NCBI RefSeq assembly: GCF_016757215.1
Contig: NZ_JAESIY010000019.1
Coordinates: 1 to 49,855, forward strand
Reading direction: 5' to 3'
DNA from: Fulvivirga sediminis
GTDB taxonomy: Bacteria > Bacteroidota > Bacteroidia > Cytophagales > Cyclobacteriaceae
Length of the DNA: 49,855 nt
Shown here piece by piece: positions 31,388-41,352 of this stretch. Both the position numbers and the translations under genes were made by a program. Numbering within the stretch: the stretch's first letter is position 1; every line of letters begins with the position of its first letter. The notes under the pieces are model-generated. The model had not been told where the DNA came from. It ran no database searches and saw only the letters and a list, made by a program, of their open reading frames with translations.

Positions 31388-32557
31388 TTAATAATCTACC
31401 TTTATCCTCTTAACCTCTTTCATTCCTTCTACTTCCAAAATAAAGTAATATGTTCCAGGTCCAGGAAAATCAGTAACCAAGAGATCTTTATGCTGTTTAC
31501 CTTCATGGTCCGCCACTTCACTCAGACTATGAAGCACATTACCACTTTCATCTATAATGGTAAGTTTCACATCAGCAGACTCATTGGCAAAATATTCTAA
31601 GCTACTCTTATCTGTTAAAGGGTTAGGATAAAAGCTAGTAGTCACAAATTCAGCAGGCTCTTCCTCTATAGCCATAGGCATTTGTGAAGCATCATAATCA
31701 TCCAAAAATCTGGAAGTTATAGTTCTCCAGCTATTATCATTAAAAATAGGAGCAGAATCTGAGAAAAACAGCGCTTCTGCATCTGGGTCTTTTTTCAAGG
31801 TAGCCTCAAACCAAGCCGTAACATACTTACGAAAAGAACCAGCACTGCCTACCCAAGAAAAATGACCATTTCCCTCTAAAGAGCCATAAAGCGCTGTAGT
31901 GGAAGAACTCATAAATGAAGTAGAAAACACAGCCAGAGGATTAGCCAATGCATCTATTGCTCCTACCATTATAAACATAGGGCAATTAACATCTTCGGTA
32001 GAATAAAAGAATGGAAAAGTAAAAGTAGCTGGAGCTAGCGGAGCTATAGATGTAACTCGAGAATCTTGCTTAGCGGTATTGATGGTACCAGCACCACCTT
32101 GAGAGTGACCAAAAGCCCCAATCGCCTGGGTGTTTAACTTTTGATAGTACTCACTTCCAGGATCTGCATTTTCCGCCAACATGTAATCTATACCCTCCAC
32201 CATCTCATCTCCACTACCTACATTACGATCATCTGCAGCTATAACCACATAGCCCCAAGAGGCCATATGCCTCAACAGGCCATTATAGGTTATAGGAGTG
32301 GCCCCTGTTCCATTACCCCAGGTTAGTATGGGGTGTAGCTCCCCAGAACTCCCTAAGTTCCTAGGCTTGTAAATATCAAATCCAGAGAAAAGAGATCCTT
32401 CATTTCGAATAATTTCAACGGGATAAGGACCGGAATTCTCATATTGGGTAAAATTGCTTCTTTGAGCAAATGCCACTGTGCTCACCCATAAAAAAATGAC
32501 TGATAAGGTAAATTGACGTTTTAACCTTGATAATTTGAAGTTTAGATTTTTGTACAT
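31388..32557 (-). CDS. Secreted alpha/beta hydrolase with T9SS sorting domain
   Basis: 389 residues from ATG 32557 (MYKNLNFKLSRLKRQF), which gives a proper signal peptide ending VAFAQ. Hydrolase domain about 35-270: ILTWGNGTGATP, WGYVVIAADDRNVGSG, nucleophile elbow AFGHSQGG, FIMVGAIDALANP (acid) and LEGNGHFSW (His). This resembles the chlorophyllase/cutinase-like or dienelactone-hydrolase branch of polyester and ester hydrolases. The last 80 residues are a T9SS type A sorting domain (SFYPNPLTDKSSLEYF, GTYYFILEVEGMKEVKRIKV). It is exported to the cell surface or outside. Substrate unknown. Confidence 0.82.
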   Translation of the reverse strand: MYKNLNFKLSRLKRQFTLSVIFLWVSTVAFAQRSNFTQYENSGPYPVEIIRNEGSLFSGFDIYKPRNLGSSGELHPILTWGNGTGATPITYNGLLRHMASWGYVVIAADDRNVGSGDEMVEGIDYMLAENADPGSEYYQKLNTQAIGAFGHSQGGAGTINTAKQDSRVTSIAPLAPATFTFPFFYSTEDVNCPMFIMVGAIDALANPLAVFSTSFMSSSTTALYGSLEGNGHFSWVGSAGSFRKYVTAWFEATLKKDPDAEALFFSDSAPIFNDNSWRTITSRFLDDYDASQMPMAIEEEPAEFVTTSFYPNPLTDKSSLEYFANESADVKLTIIDESGNVLHSLSEVADHEGKQHKDLLVTDFPGPGTYYFILEVEGMKEVKRIKVDY

Positions 32558-32728
32558 AATTAATGAATTTAGGTTGTAATTAATTATGTATAATTTAATC
32601 ATTATTACTTTACATTTATTTTCGTTTTTCAGTTAATTCTTACAAACCTAACTAATGTTAAATTATGTTCATCATAGAATATTACTATCATTATTAAACG
32701 TAAATATTACATAAAATACCCCAGCTAT

Positions 32729-32762
32729 AAAAAAACCCGGCTATTTTCATAACCGGGCTTTT
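32729..32762 (-). terminator. Terminator after the small T9SS protein gene
   Basis: Minus strand GCCCGGTTAT-GAA-AATAGCCGGG, then T7. Located 20 nt after the stop codon at 32782. Confidence 0.8.
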
Positions 32763-32781
32763 CCTATGTTTTTTCAGTCAG

Positions 32782-33153
32782 TCACTGCCGTTTAAGAAAC
32801 TTATAAGTTTCTTTAAAGTGACCTTTTTCATCTCTTATAGCTAAAAAGTAATACCCCGGAGAAAGGTTATCTACTTTTACTCTGTATCTATTTTCTTCCA
32901 CCTCTTCCACCTTTACCTCCACTACATTACCAATAATATTATGTACTGTAAATGTGGCGTGTTTTAATTCTGAATTCTCAATTTTGATATTAAGATAATC
33001 TATGGTTGGATTTGGGAAAAGCTTTACAATATTGGTTGTATTTTCTATAGAAGCGTTATCGAAACGTCTTACTTCACCTTTCTGAGCAAAGGCAAATTGC
33101 GATAATAATGCAATGGATAGTGTAAGTATAGTAAGCAGTAATGTTTTTTTCAT
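32782..33153 (-). CDS. Small secreted protein made mostly of a T9SS sorting domain
   Basis: 123 residues: signal peptide MKKTLLLTILTLSIALLSQFAFAQ, a short linker, then a type A C-terminal sorting domain (VKLFPNPTIDYLNIKI, FTVHNIIGNVVEVKVEE, YRVKVDNLSPGYYFLAIRDEKG, ETYKFLKRQ). There is no room for another domain, so it could be a stand-alone surface peptide or the remnant of a longer protein. It has its own terminator. Confidence 0.75.
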   Translation of the reverse strand: MKKTLLLTILTLSIALLSQFAFAQKGEVRRFDNASIENTTNIVKLFPNPTIDYLNIKIENSELKHATFTVHNIIGNVVEVKVEEVEENRYRVKVDNLSPGYYFLAIRDEKGHFKETYKFLKRQ

Positions 33154-33282
33154 AAGCTGTCGTTTCTATTCATTGTAAAGCCAGCAAAAATTGAACCATC
33201 TTCTCCATTTACAATATTGTTAATTCGCAATCGTTATAGTATCTCTCATAAGATACGAAAGTTTTAAAAAAATGTTCATTTT

Positions 33283-34779
33283 TTAATGAAAAATTTTAAA
33301 AGCAGCAGGTAGTGAATCCGCGACATCAGATGCTTTAATTCCAACAATCCCCTGATTTTCAGCTATTATATCTGCGGCTAATCCATGAAAAAACACAGCT
33401 AAAAATGCGGCTTCCGCTGGTTCATAGCCTTGGGCTAACATTGAAGTTACTACTCCCGTAAGCACATCACCCATACCACCCGTAGCCATACCTGAATTAC
33501 CAGTACTATTGAAAAACACCTCACCTTGAGGAGTCGAAACAGAAGTATGAGCTCCTTTAAGAATAAGGATAACACCATGAGCCTGTGAAAACTTCTTTTG
33601 CATTTCAAGCCGTTCAAAATCATTATTCCACTTTCCGGCTAAACGCTCAAACTCCTTTGGATGTGGAGTAAGAATAGAATTCTCAGGCAGGGTATCCAAT
33701 ATTTCCTTATGGTCTGCTATTATGTTTAAACCATCAGCATCTACCACCAATGGCTTATCGAAAGATTGAATGGCCTGCATAACACTAAATACGGTTTCTT
33801 GCTCTTTGCCTATTCCCGGCCCAATGCCTATTACATCATATTTAGACTCTTCTGCATAGCTTGTAAGAAAACGTCCGCCTTCATCTACCTGAGCCATAGC
33901 TTCTGGTACTACAGACTGCATTATTTGATATCCACATGATGGAATATACATGGTTAGCAAGCCCACTCCTGACCGCAATGCGGCTATGGCTGAGAGGACT
34001 GCCGCCCCCATTTTACCATAGCTACCTGCCATGATCAACGCTCGCCCATTATTCCCTTTATGGGAAAACTTAGCCCGCTTTTTTATGAATGATTTAACAA
34101 AATCCGCATTGAGATAGTAATAAGATGTATTTTGCTGCTCTATTCCCTTGGAAGAAAGGCCAATATCTCTAACGATCCACTCACCTACATATTTAGCATT
34201 TTCAGGAAACATAAACGCCAACTTAGGCAACTGAAAAGAAATAGTATAATCAGGCTCAACGATAGCACCTGATGCAGAATGCTCATCAGCGAATAATCCT
34301 GAAGCAATATCTACAGAAACTATCTCCCCCTTAGCTTGATTCATGCTTGTGATCACATTGGCAAAAACTCCCTCTACAGGACGACTTAAGCCAGAACCAA
34401 ACATAGCATCAATGATTATCTGACAAGCATGAAATTCAGGCACATTTACTTCATCAGCAATAGTATTGATTGATATCAAATCAGCCAGCCTACGCTCATT
34501 TTCAGTAAAGTCTTCAGATGCACTATCAGATTTTCGAACTACAAAAACAGTGATCTTATAATGTCTCTCATGAAGCATACGTGCTATTGCCAAACCATCG
34601 CCTCCATTATTTCCTGTACCGCAAACTACGGCTACCGAAAGCTTAGGATCATATTTACCTGTAAACCAATCCACAAATGCCGAGGAGGCTCTCTCCATCA
34701 AATCGATAGATTTAATGGGCTCGTTTTCAATAGTATATTGATCTACTTGTTGTGTTTGTGCAGCACTTATTATTTTCAT
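33283..34779 (-). CDS. nnr: Bifunctional NAD(P)H-hydrate epimerase / ADP-dependent NAD(P)H-hydrate dehydratase
   Basis: 498 residues from ATG 34779 (MKIISAAQTQQVDQYT, the normal family start). N-terminal YjeF_N epimerase (about 1-205): VVCGTGNNGGDGLAIARML, IIDAMFGSGLSRPV, VSVDIASGLFAD. C-terminal YjeF_C dehydratase (about 220-495), ribokinase-like: GRALIMAGSYGKMGAAVLS, DVIGIGPGIG, PLVVDADGLNI, LTPHPKEFERL, GILKGAHT-like region, GNSGMATGGMGDVLTGV. It repairs hydrated NADH and NADPH. It follows nuoD, the NADH dehydrogenase subunit, on the same strand. Confidence 0.93.
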   Translation of the reverse strand: MKIISAAQTQQVDQYTIENEPIKSIDLMERASSAFVDWFTGKYDPKLSVAVVCGTGNNGGDGLAIARMLHERHYKITVFVVRKSDSASEDFTENERRLADLISINTIADEVNVPEFHACQIIIDAMFGSGLSRPVEGVFANVITSMNQAKGEIVSVDIASGLFADEHSASGAIVEPDYTISFQLPKLAFMFPENAKYVGEWIVRDIGLSSKGIEQQNTSYYYLNADFVKSFIKKRAKFSHKGNNGRALIMAGSYGKMGAAVLSAIAALRSGVGLLTMYIPSCGYQIMQSVVPEAMAQVDEGGRFLTSYAEESKYDVIGIGPGIGKEQETVFSVMQAIQSFDKPLVVDADGLNIIADHKEILDTLPENSILTPHPKEFERLAGKWNNDFERLEMQKKFSQAHGVILILKGAHTSVSTPQGEVFFNSTGNSGMATGGMGDVLTGVVTSMLAQGYEPAEAAFLAVFFHGLAADIIAENQGIVGIKASDVADSLPAAFKIFH

Positions 34780-34828
34780 GTGTAAACGCTTTATAGCAAT
34801 AGGCACACATGAACAATTATTCTATGTA

Positions 34829-36046
34829 TTACCTATCTACTTCTCCTAAAACTATATCTATAGAGCCTAGTATAGCTATAAAATCAGCTATAAGACTTCC
34901 TCTTGATAACTCAGATATAATAGAAAGGTTTACAAAACAACAAGAGCGCGCTTTACAGCGATAAGGAACATCACTTTTACCATTAGCTCTGAAATAGAAA
35001 CCGAGCTCACCTTTCGGACTTTCTGCTCTAGCATACACCTCTTGCGCTTTTGGCCTTATTTTTTTAGGCACCAAAGCATGAGGATCAAAATCAGGTGTTC
35101 GTTTATGCTCTCCAGTTAATTTCTCCACACATTGCTCAATAATCTTTAAAGACTCTTTCACCTCTAGCACCCTCACATAGGTTCTATCCCAGCAATCACC
35201 TTTAGTCCCCATTAGACCTTCTCCTACAGGAACCTCAAAGTCTATTTCAGGATATACAGAATAGGCATCAACCTTACGTAAATCATACCTTAAACCAGAT
35301 CCCCTAAGCATGGGGCCGGTCACGCCGTAATTTATAGCCAGATCTAACGGCAAAACACCCACATTAGCCGTTCTCTCTACAAATATTTTATTATCAATAA
35401 TTAGGCGTTTGAGCTCATCTAGCTTTGGACGGAAGTAATCAACAAATTGCTTACATCTTTCCTCAAAACCTACGGGTAGATCATAAAAAACACCCCCTAC
35501 CCAAATATAGTTATAAAGCATTCTGGCACCACTAGCCCACTCTAACAGTCTTATAATATGCTCCCTATCTCTCATCATCCACAAAAAGGGAGTGAAAGCA
35601 CCAATATCCATAGCATATGTACCAATAGCCACAAAATGAGAAGCCATACGGTTGAGCTCAGCCACCAATACCCGGATATATTCTACACGCTTAGGTATTT
35701 GATCTGTTATACCCAGCATCTTTTCAACTCCAAGCGCCCAGGCGTGCTCTGAGTTCATGGCGGCCAGATAATCAAGCCTATCTACAAACGGCACAGTCTG
35801 ATTATAGGGTAAGGATTCTGCGTGTTTTTCGAAACATCTATGCAAATACCCCAGGTGAGGCACCACATCTTTAATAATTTCCCCGTCTGTAATTACCTCC
35901 ATGCGAAGTACTCCGTGCGTAGACGGGTGCTGCGGCCCCAGGTTCACTATCATCTCCTCACTCTTCAGATCACCCTCTTTATATTTATTGGGTTCTGATT
36001 TCAGGAGATTATCATCCTTATATTGATATTGTACTTGGTTAGCCAC
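34829..36046 (-). CDS. nuoD: NADH-quinone oxidoreductase subunit D
   Basis: 405 residues, 49-kDa subunit of complex I. Motifs: [101 protein letters not shown], and the C-terminal [20 protein letters not shown]. The quinone-site residues (His in HPSTHG, Asp near the end) are present. Last gene of the nuoABCD cluster. Confidence 0.95.
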   Translation of the reverse strand: MANQVQYQYKDDNLLKSEPNKYKEGDLKSEEMIVNLGPQHPSTHGVLRMEVITDGEIIKDVVPHLGYLHRCFEKHAESLPYNQTVPFVDRLDYLAAMNSEHAWALGVEKMLGITDQIPKRVEYIRVLVAELNRMASHFVAIGTYAMDIGAFTPFLWMMRDREHIIRLLEWASGARMLYNYIWVGGVFYDLPVGFEERCKQFVDYFRPKLDELKRLIIDNKIFVERTANVGVLPLDLAINYGVTGPMLRGSGLRYDLRKVDAYSVYPEIDFEVPVGEGLMGTKGDCWDRTYVRVLEVKESLKIIEQCVEKLTGEHKRTPDFDPHALVPKKIRPKAQEVYARAESPKGELGFYFRANGKSDVPYRCKARSCCFVNLSIISELSRGSLIADFIAILGSIDIVLGEVDR

Positions 36047-36050
36047 TCGT

Positions 36051-36536
36051 TTAATATTCTACTTTTATTCCTCTGTAATACTCCAGATTCTTATAGTCTT
36101 TTCTTAATGGATGCCCCTCCCAGTCTGCAGGCATCAATAGCCTTCGCAAATCCGGATGACCATCAAAATGAATTCCTAGTAAATCATACGTTTCTCGCTC
36201 ATGCCAATCGGCTGTTTTCCATATATTTACTAAAGAAGGAGCCGCAGGATTTTCTCTTGGTAAGATAATTTTAAGCATTAATGAATGCTCAAATGGAATA
36301 GAATAGAAGTTATATATCACTTCCATCGTATTCATTTCCGGGCCATTATCTACGCCAGTAATACAAGAAAGCATATCAAAAAACAGGCTTTCATTCTTAT
36401 ATAAGACCTCACTAACCTGCAGTAGATCCTCAGACTTAACCGTGATCATTTTAGGAGATGCCTCTTCATTCACCTCCACTATTATCTCTTCACCGTGCTC
36501 CTCTCGGAGCTTAGCTATAATATCTTCAAACTGCAT
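36051..36536 (-). CDS. nuoC: NADH-quinone oxidoreductase subunit C
   Basis: 161 residues, 30-kDa subunit. Signature [35 protein letters not shown]. Starts inside the nuoB end (11-nt overlap) and ends 4 nt before nuoD, which fits a peripheral-arm operon. Confidence 0.94.
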   Translation of the reverse strand: MQFEDIIAKLREEHGEEIIVEVNEEASPKMITVKSEDLLQVSEVLYKNESLFFDMLSCITGVDNGPEMNTMEVIYNFYSIPFEHSLMLKIILPRENPAAPSLVNIWKTADWHERETYDLLGIHFDGHPDLRRLLMPADWEGHPLRKDYKNLEYYRGIKVEY

Positions 36537-37053
36537 CTGCCTCCTTATCCATTAATTCTTCCAAGGCTGTAGGAGCCATCAATGTTTCATTTTTTATTTT
36601 CTCATGGAGCTTCATAAAGCCACCAATTAGCGCTTCTGGTCTTGGGGGACAGCCAGGCACATACACATCTACAGGTATAATTCGGTCCACTCCTTTTACC
36701 ACATGATAGCCGTGCTCCCAATAAGGCCCACCACAATTAGAGCATGACCCCATAGAAACTACATATCTAGGTTCCGACATCTGCTCATAGAGCCTGCGAA
36801 TCCTGTCAGCCATTTTAAAAGTTACTGTACCAGAAACGATCATCACATCAGCCTGCCTGGGAGAAGCCCTAGGCGCCATGCCAAAGCGCTCCATATCATA
36901 AGCTGCCGCACCGGTGGTCATAAACTCAATAGCGCAACAAGCCAAACCAAAAGTCATGGGAAACATGGAAGATAACCGTGCCCAATTTAGCAAGTCATCT
37001 ACCTTAGTTATAATTACACCCCCACTATTAAATTGCTTATCCAGTAATCCCAT
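36526..37053 (-). CDS. nuoB: NADH-quinone oxidoreductase subunit B
   Basis: 175 residues, 20-kDa subunit carrying the N2 iron-sulfur cluster. Cysteine pattern: [11 protein letters not shown], then [13 protein letters not shown] and [13 protein letters not shown]. Tandem Cys in the first motif is typical for N2. 15 nt after nuoA. Confidence 0.96.
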   Translation of the reverse strand: MGLLDKQFNSGGVIITKVDDLLNWARLSSMFPMTFGLACCAIEFMTTGAAAYDMERFGMAPRASPRQADVMIVSGTVTFKMADRIRRLYEQMSEPRYVVSMGSCSNCGGPYWEHGYHVVKGVDRIIPVDVYVPGCPPRPEALIGGFMKLHEKIKNETLMAPTALEELMDKEADAV

Positions 37054-37068
37054 ATTTTCTATCTATTA

Positions 37069-37557
37069 TCAGCTTTTAGTGGATTGGTACTTCTTATTTA
37101 TATTATCATATAAGCCTTGAGGTACAGGAGACTTAAAGTCAGAAGGAGTAACATTTGCCTTTGGCCATTCCAGATAGCCCTTTACCCAGGCATAGGCAAG
37201 ACCCAGCGCCAGAATAAATATAAAAACAAACATTTCTATTATTGAAAACCAGCCCCAAAGACCATCAGTAGCTTCTATATAATCAGCATTCCCAAATACG
37301 GTAGCCCATGGAAAAACAAATACTATTTCCACTTCAAAAAGCAAAAAAAGCAACGCTACCACATAAAATCTTATATTAAAACGACTCCACCCAGAACCTA
37401 TTGGCTGCTCACCACTTTCATAAGACTCTAATTTCTGAGCATTGGGTCTGTGAGGATGTATTAGCTTGGAGCTAAAAAGGCCTCCCAGCACAAAAACACA
37501 ACCACCTATGAGGAATATCAACACCTCTCCAAAAGCTGATATTTGTTCGTTTTCCAT
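37069..37557 (-). CDS. nuoA: NADH-quinone oxidoreductase subunit A
   Basis: 162 residues with three membrane helices (about 8-30, 70-90 and 108-130). Family motif KLESYESGEQPIGSGWSRFNIRFYVVALLFLLFEVEIVFVFPW is split here into KLESYESGEQ, NIRFYVVALLFLLFEVE and FVFPWA. It anchors the membrane arm. First gene of the cluster. nuoE and later genes are not found downstream. Confidence 0.93.
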   Translation of the reverse strand: MENEQISAFGEVLIFLIGGCVFVLGGLFSSKLIHPHRPNAQKLESYESGEQPIGSGWSRFNIRFYVVALLFLLFEVEIVFVFPWATVFGNADYIEATDGLWGWFSIIEMFVFIFILALGLAYAWVKGYLEWPKANVTPSDFKSPVPQGLYDNINKKYQSTKS

Positions 37558-37731
37558 TATTAAACCAAAGATAGTAAACAGATTGGTGTTTTATTACAGA
37601 AATAGCGGTTTTCCCTTATCATCTCTATCATTAAACTCTATGATTTAATAAGTATTATTGATAAAAATCAGGAATCCAAAGCCGCTGTATTATCGTTATT
37701 TGCAGTAGACACAAACTAAAAGACCAAGACT

Positions 37732-38172
37732 ATGAAGAATAAAGAAATTATTGACAAACTGAATGCATTGCTTGCTAATTACCAAATCTATTACCAAAAC
37801 CTAAGAGGCTTTCACTGGAATATACAAGGTAAACACTTTTTCCAGTTGCACGCAAAATTCGAAGAATTGTACCTTGATTCAGCACAAAAGATAGACACCA
37901 TCGCGGAGAGGATACTAACTATTGAAGGAAAACCTTTACATGCTTTTGATGACTACATTGCTACTGCCACTATCAAAGCCAAGAAAGATGTTCATGATGG
38001 AGAAGGAGCCGTGTCTGGAATTATTGAGGATCTTAATAACATAGTGAGCTATGAAAGAGAAATTAAAGAGCTAGCCGCAGAAGCCGGAGACGACGCTACG
38101 GAAGATTTGATGACAGGATTTATTGATGAGCAAGAAAAAACTTTATGGATGATGAAGGCGTGGTTGAAATAA
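37732..38172 (+). CDS. dps: Dps-type ferritin / DNA-protecting protein
   Basis: 146 residues, all helical. Dps motif YYQNLRGFHWNIQGKHFFQLHAKFEELYLDSAQKIDTIAERIL with ferroxidase His, Asp and Glu (parts HWNIQGKHFF, DSAQKIDTIAERI). It forms a dodecamer that stores iron and protects DNA under oxidative stress. Followed by a clear terminator. Confidence 0.92.
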   Translation: MKNKEIIDKLNALLANYQIYYQNLRGFHWNIQGKHFFQLHAKFEELYLDSAQKIDTIAERILTIEGKPLHAFDDYIATATIKAKKDVHDGEGAVSGIIEDLNNIVSYEREIKELAAEAGDDATEDLMTGFIDEQEKTLWMMKAWLK

Positions 38173-38210
38173 ATCACATTTAAAACAACAATTAACAACT
38201 GAAAAAATAG

Positions 38211-38251
38211 GGTTTATTAGGAGTGAGAGCACTTTTGATAAACCTTTTTTT
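38211..38251 (+). terminator. Terminator of dps
   Basis: GGTTTAT (38211-38217) and ATAAACC (38238-38244) pair over 7 bp and are followed by T7. Internal AGTG/CACT adds to the stem. Confidence 0.75.
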
Positions 38252-38341
38252 ATTTTTTTCAATACTTAAAATCTCTACTGACATAGGGTTGTCACCATGG
38301 GCTACTTTCTTTGAATTATAAAATTAAAATCAACGAAAACT

Positions 38342-38842
38342 ATGGACTTAATGCAGTTACTATTAACTGAAATGGAACAAGAAGCAGTGACCACAAAAAA
38401 AATGTTGGAACGTACTCCAGATGAACAATTGGATTACAAGCCACATGAAAAAAACATGTCTATGAGATATTTAGCCACTCACATTGCCGAGTTACCATCT
38501 TGGGTACCTATGATACTAACTACAGAGGAACTCAATTTTAAAGAAAGTGAATATGTGCCGAAAGAAATTAAAAGCAATGCTGAGTTAATGAATTTCTATG
38601 AAAAATCATTAAATGAAGGGCTAGTAGGCTTAACAAAAGCTAAGTTGAATCAACTTGAAGAAACCTGGACTTTAAGAAACGGTGACACCATTCTATTCAA
38701 GGGTACTAAATATGAAATGATACGCCATACCTTTTGTCAAATAGTGCATCATCGCGCACAGCTTGGTATGTACCTCAGGTTATTAAATATTCCAATACCT
38801 GGAAGTTACGGCCCAAGCGCAGATGAACCTCATATTAACTAA
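38342..38842 (+). CDS. DinB family protein
   Basis: 166 residues with the four-helix DinB/YfiT fold. Metal-binding histidines are likely in LATHIAELPSW (His near 44) and CQIVHHRAQLGMYLR (His near 134-135). The ending PGSYGPSADE is common in DinB proteins. Probably a metal-dependent thiol transferase or stress enzyme. Exact activity is unknown. Confidence 0.82.
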   Translation: MDLMQLLLTEMEQEAVTTKKMLERTPDEQLDYKPHEKNMSMRYLATHIAELPSWVPMILTTEELNFKESEYVPKEIKSNAELMNFYEKSLNEGLVGLTKAKLNQLEETWTLRNGDTILFKGTKYEMIRHTFCQIVHHRAQLGMYLRLLNIPIPGSYGPSADEPHIN

Positions 38843-38933
38843 TAATTATGTGGGCTGCTCTAAACCAGAGTAAGCCCACTCTGTTTCATAAGCAATACTT
38901 AAGTGACTATATTGCGATCAAAATTGCTTATTA

Positions 38934-39665
38934 ATGACCGAGAATAAAGTAGTGCTCATTCTTGGAGCCAACTCTGATGTAGCCAAAGAAGCCCTGAAAA
39001 TATATATTCAGGAGAAAAACTATACTATAATAGCGGCATCAAGAAATATCGATCAGCTCAGAGAGTACGTAGCGACTAATGACTTACCAACTGAAAAGGT
39101 AAAGATTCTAAAATTTGATGCTACTGATTTTGACAGTCATAAGCAATTTTATGACAGGCTGCCCGCTAAACCTCACATAGTAGTTTATGCTGCCGGCTAT
39201 TTAAAAGACAATGAAGAGGCCTTAAGAGATTTTGATGGTGCCTTCCAAATGATGAAAGTACACTATGCAGGAGCTGTCTCTATCCTCAATATTATATGTA
39301 TGGATGAAACCAATAATCGTCTTGAACAAATTATCGGCCTATCATCTCTTTCTGGCGTACGTGGAAGAAAGAGCAATTTCATCTACGGCAGCACCAAAGC
39401 CGCCTTCACTCAATATTTCGCAGGCATGCGTCAATACCTTTTCCCTAGAAAAATCAAGGTGAACGTAATAGTAGCCGGCTACATCCGCAGTAAAATGACA
39501 GAGGGCTTAGACCTTACAGAATCTCTAATGCTTGAGCCAGAATTTATAGCCCGCGCAGTGGTGAAAGCCAATAAAAAGTTCATTATAGTGCCTGGTTACA
39601 AATGGAAAGCCATATATCACATTTTACGGATGTTGCCCGAGCAGCTCGTTGCCAGACTACCTTAA
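38934..39665 (+). CDS. Short-chain dehydrogenase/reductase
   Basis: 243 residues. Rossmann start VVLILGANSDVAKEAL with the glycine-poor variant of the GxxxGxG motif, dinucleotide motif VVYAAGYL (NNAG-like), catalytic Ser-Tyr-Lys in IGLSSLSGVRG and YGSTKAAF, and VIVAGYIRSKM after the active site. It resembles decaprenyl-phosphoryl-ribose reductase or polysaccharide-type SDRs. The last 9 nt overlap the convergent gene's end. Confidence 0.85.
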   Translation: MTENKVVLILGANSDVAKEALKIYIQEKNYTIIAASRNIDQLREYVATNDLPTEKVKILKFDATDFDSHKQFYDRLPAKPHIVVYAAGYLKDNEEALRDFDGAFQMMKVHYAGAVSILNIICMDETNNRLEQIIGLSSLSGVRGRKSNFIYGSTKAAFTQYFAGMRQYLFPRKIKVNVIVAGYIRSKMTEGLDLTESLMLEPEFIARAVVKANKKFIIVPGYKWKAIYHILRMLPEQLVARLP

Positions 39666-40235
39666 TTTCTGTCCATGTTCAGCTACTTGCTTCACCCATT
39701 TGGCCCTTTGCTCAGAAGAGGACCCTTTTACTACTGAGAAACGGGTAACTTTAACAGGACCGACTCCACAAAATTGCAATACGCCCTTTTTAAACTGATT
39801 AATAGTAGGTCTCTTCATATAGAGATAATCATACCAGGCAGGAGTATCTGAGGTGATAATCATATGCCCAGTTTTTCCTTTCAATAATTTTTTTGGCAAT
39901 GGCTTACCTGCGACATTTTCATAAGTAATACCGGGAAGAAATGTTCGATCTATAAATCCTTTCATTATGGCAGGGTACCCACTCCACCATACAGGAAACA
40001 CCCACACCAGATGATCAGCCCAATGAATATCTTCAATAGCGCTCACCAAATCTGGCTCCAGATCCATACGCTTTCTGTATCCATATTGTAAATTAGGGTT
40101 GAAATTCAGTGCACCAATATTAAGCACCTTCACCTCAGCTCCGGCCTCTTTTGCTCCTATTGCATAAGCCTTAGACAAGGCAAAATTAAAGCTCTCCGCA
40201 TCTGGATGGCCGTTAATAATAAGTATCTTCTTCAT
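39657..40235 (-). CDS. NAD(P)H-dependent oxidoreductase, flavodoxin-like (quinone reductase family)
   Basis: 192 residues from ATG 40235 (MKKILIINGHPDAES). Flavodoxin_2 fold: FMN/FAD-binding GHPDAESFNFALS, VWVFPVWWSGYPAIMKGFIDRTFLPG, GHMIITSDTPAWY. Related to KefF/MdaB-type quinone reductases. It reduces quinones or nitro compounds with NAD(P)H. Next to a Crp-type regulator on the same strand. Confidence 0.88.
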   Translation of the reverse strand: MKKILIINGHPDAESFNFALSKAYAIGAKEAGAEVKVLNIGALNFNPNLQYGYRKRMDLEPDLVSAIEDIHWADHLVWVFPVWWSGYPAIMKGFIDRTFLPGITYENVAGKPLPKKLLKGKTGHMIITSDTPAWYDYLYMKRPTINQFKKGVLQFCGVGPVKVTRFSVVKGSSSEQRAKWVKQVAEHGQKLR

Positions 40236-40286
40236 CTTTTTTATGCAAAAGAAGGCCTCCAAAATTACTTCAGAAAGGACATATGT

Positions 40287-40850
40287 CTAATTCGTCATAG
40301 CCTTTCTAATTCTGCTCAAATGCCTTTGAGTAATACCCAAATAAGAAGCCAAGTAGTTAAGAGGTACCAACTGCAAAAACTCAGCATGATTATTAATAAG
40401 ATCTTCATAGCGCTTTTCGGCGCTTTCTTTCTGAAACAGAAAAAATCTCTTTTCCATGCGCACAAACTCGGCTTCAGCAAAATACTTCAACAATCTCAAC
40501 CAGTTTCCCCCTGTTGATTCAAGCTCATTGAATAGAGTTCTTCGAAAAACAATCACTTCTGCATCTGTTAGTGCCTGAATATTTTCCTGAGTCTTTTCCT
40601 GTGTAATAAATGATGAATAGGCCGTAACAAAAGAGTTCTCAAAGAGAAGGCAATAGGTGACATCCTCCGCCCCACTAGAATAATAAAAAGACCTGAAAAT
40701 TCCTGAATTCACAAATGCCACCTCATCACTCACAGCCCCCTGACGTATAAAAAATTCACCTTTCTTTATTTCCTTTTTTACACCTTGCTTGTAAAGCCAT
40801 TCTATCTCCGCATCAGTGAGAATATTCAATCCTTCAAGATAGTCCCTCAT
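40287..40850 (-). CDS. Crp/Fnr family transcriptional regulator
   Basis: 187 residues. N-terminal cyclic-nucleotide-binding fold (IKKGEFFIRQGAVSDEVAFVNSGIFRSFY, LLFENSFVTAYSSF), dimer helix, and C-terminal HTH (YLASYLGITQRHLSRIRKAM). It lacks the Fnr cysteines. It lies 51 nt upstream of the quinone reductase gene, which it may control. Confidence 0.86.
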   Translation of the reverse strand: MRDYLEGLNILTDAEIEWLYKQGVKKEIKKGEFFIRQGAVSDEVAFVNSGIFRSFYYSSGAEDVTYCLLFENSFVTAYSSFITQEKTQENIQALTDAEVIVFRRTLFNELESTGGNWLRLLKYFAEAEFVRMEKRFFLFQKESAEKRYEDLINNHAEFLQLVPLNYLASYLGITQRHLSRIRKAMTN

Positions 40851-41352
40851 AATATTTCGCTTTCATAAAGTTTTAACAAACATATGAAATGATTTCACTA
40901 TTGAAACTTATATTTTACCGCTACTAACTACTATTTACCTCATTTCATATTTAAAATTAATCGTAATCTTGGCCTATTAATGATTGGTCATTAATTTTGC
41001 TTTGCTTCTATATCTGATTTCAGCAGAAGCATTTTTTTAACTTATAAACCTTTCACTTTTTTTCAAGAAAAGGCATTGTAATTTAAATAGAAAGAAGGAG
41101 AATAAACCTTTGACCCTCAACCTATAACACAGTAAAGGCTAAAAACTTCAAACTATTGTAAATGAAACCAAAATAAGAAATCAGCTAGCCCCTTTAGGGA
41201 ATAACTTCAGCAAACCATTTCACTCTTTTTCAGAATAAATACAGGAAGTATCCGCCCCCATTATCAGCGGCAGGGTATGCATAATTATTCTATAAATATG
41301 AGTTCTAAAAAACTAACAAAACCGAGTACATTACTCTCAGCAACAGTAAAAA
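40851..41352. other. Intergenic region before the large-protein operon
   Basis: About 500 nt, AT-rich, between divergent genes. It must hold the promoter for the two large genes. No small gene or tRNA is seen, and no exact promoter is claimed. Confidence 0.4.

Noticed and set aside
32141-32326. Antisense reading frame within the T9SS hydrolase gene
   Set aside because: Shadow frame of a well-supported gene on the other strand.
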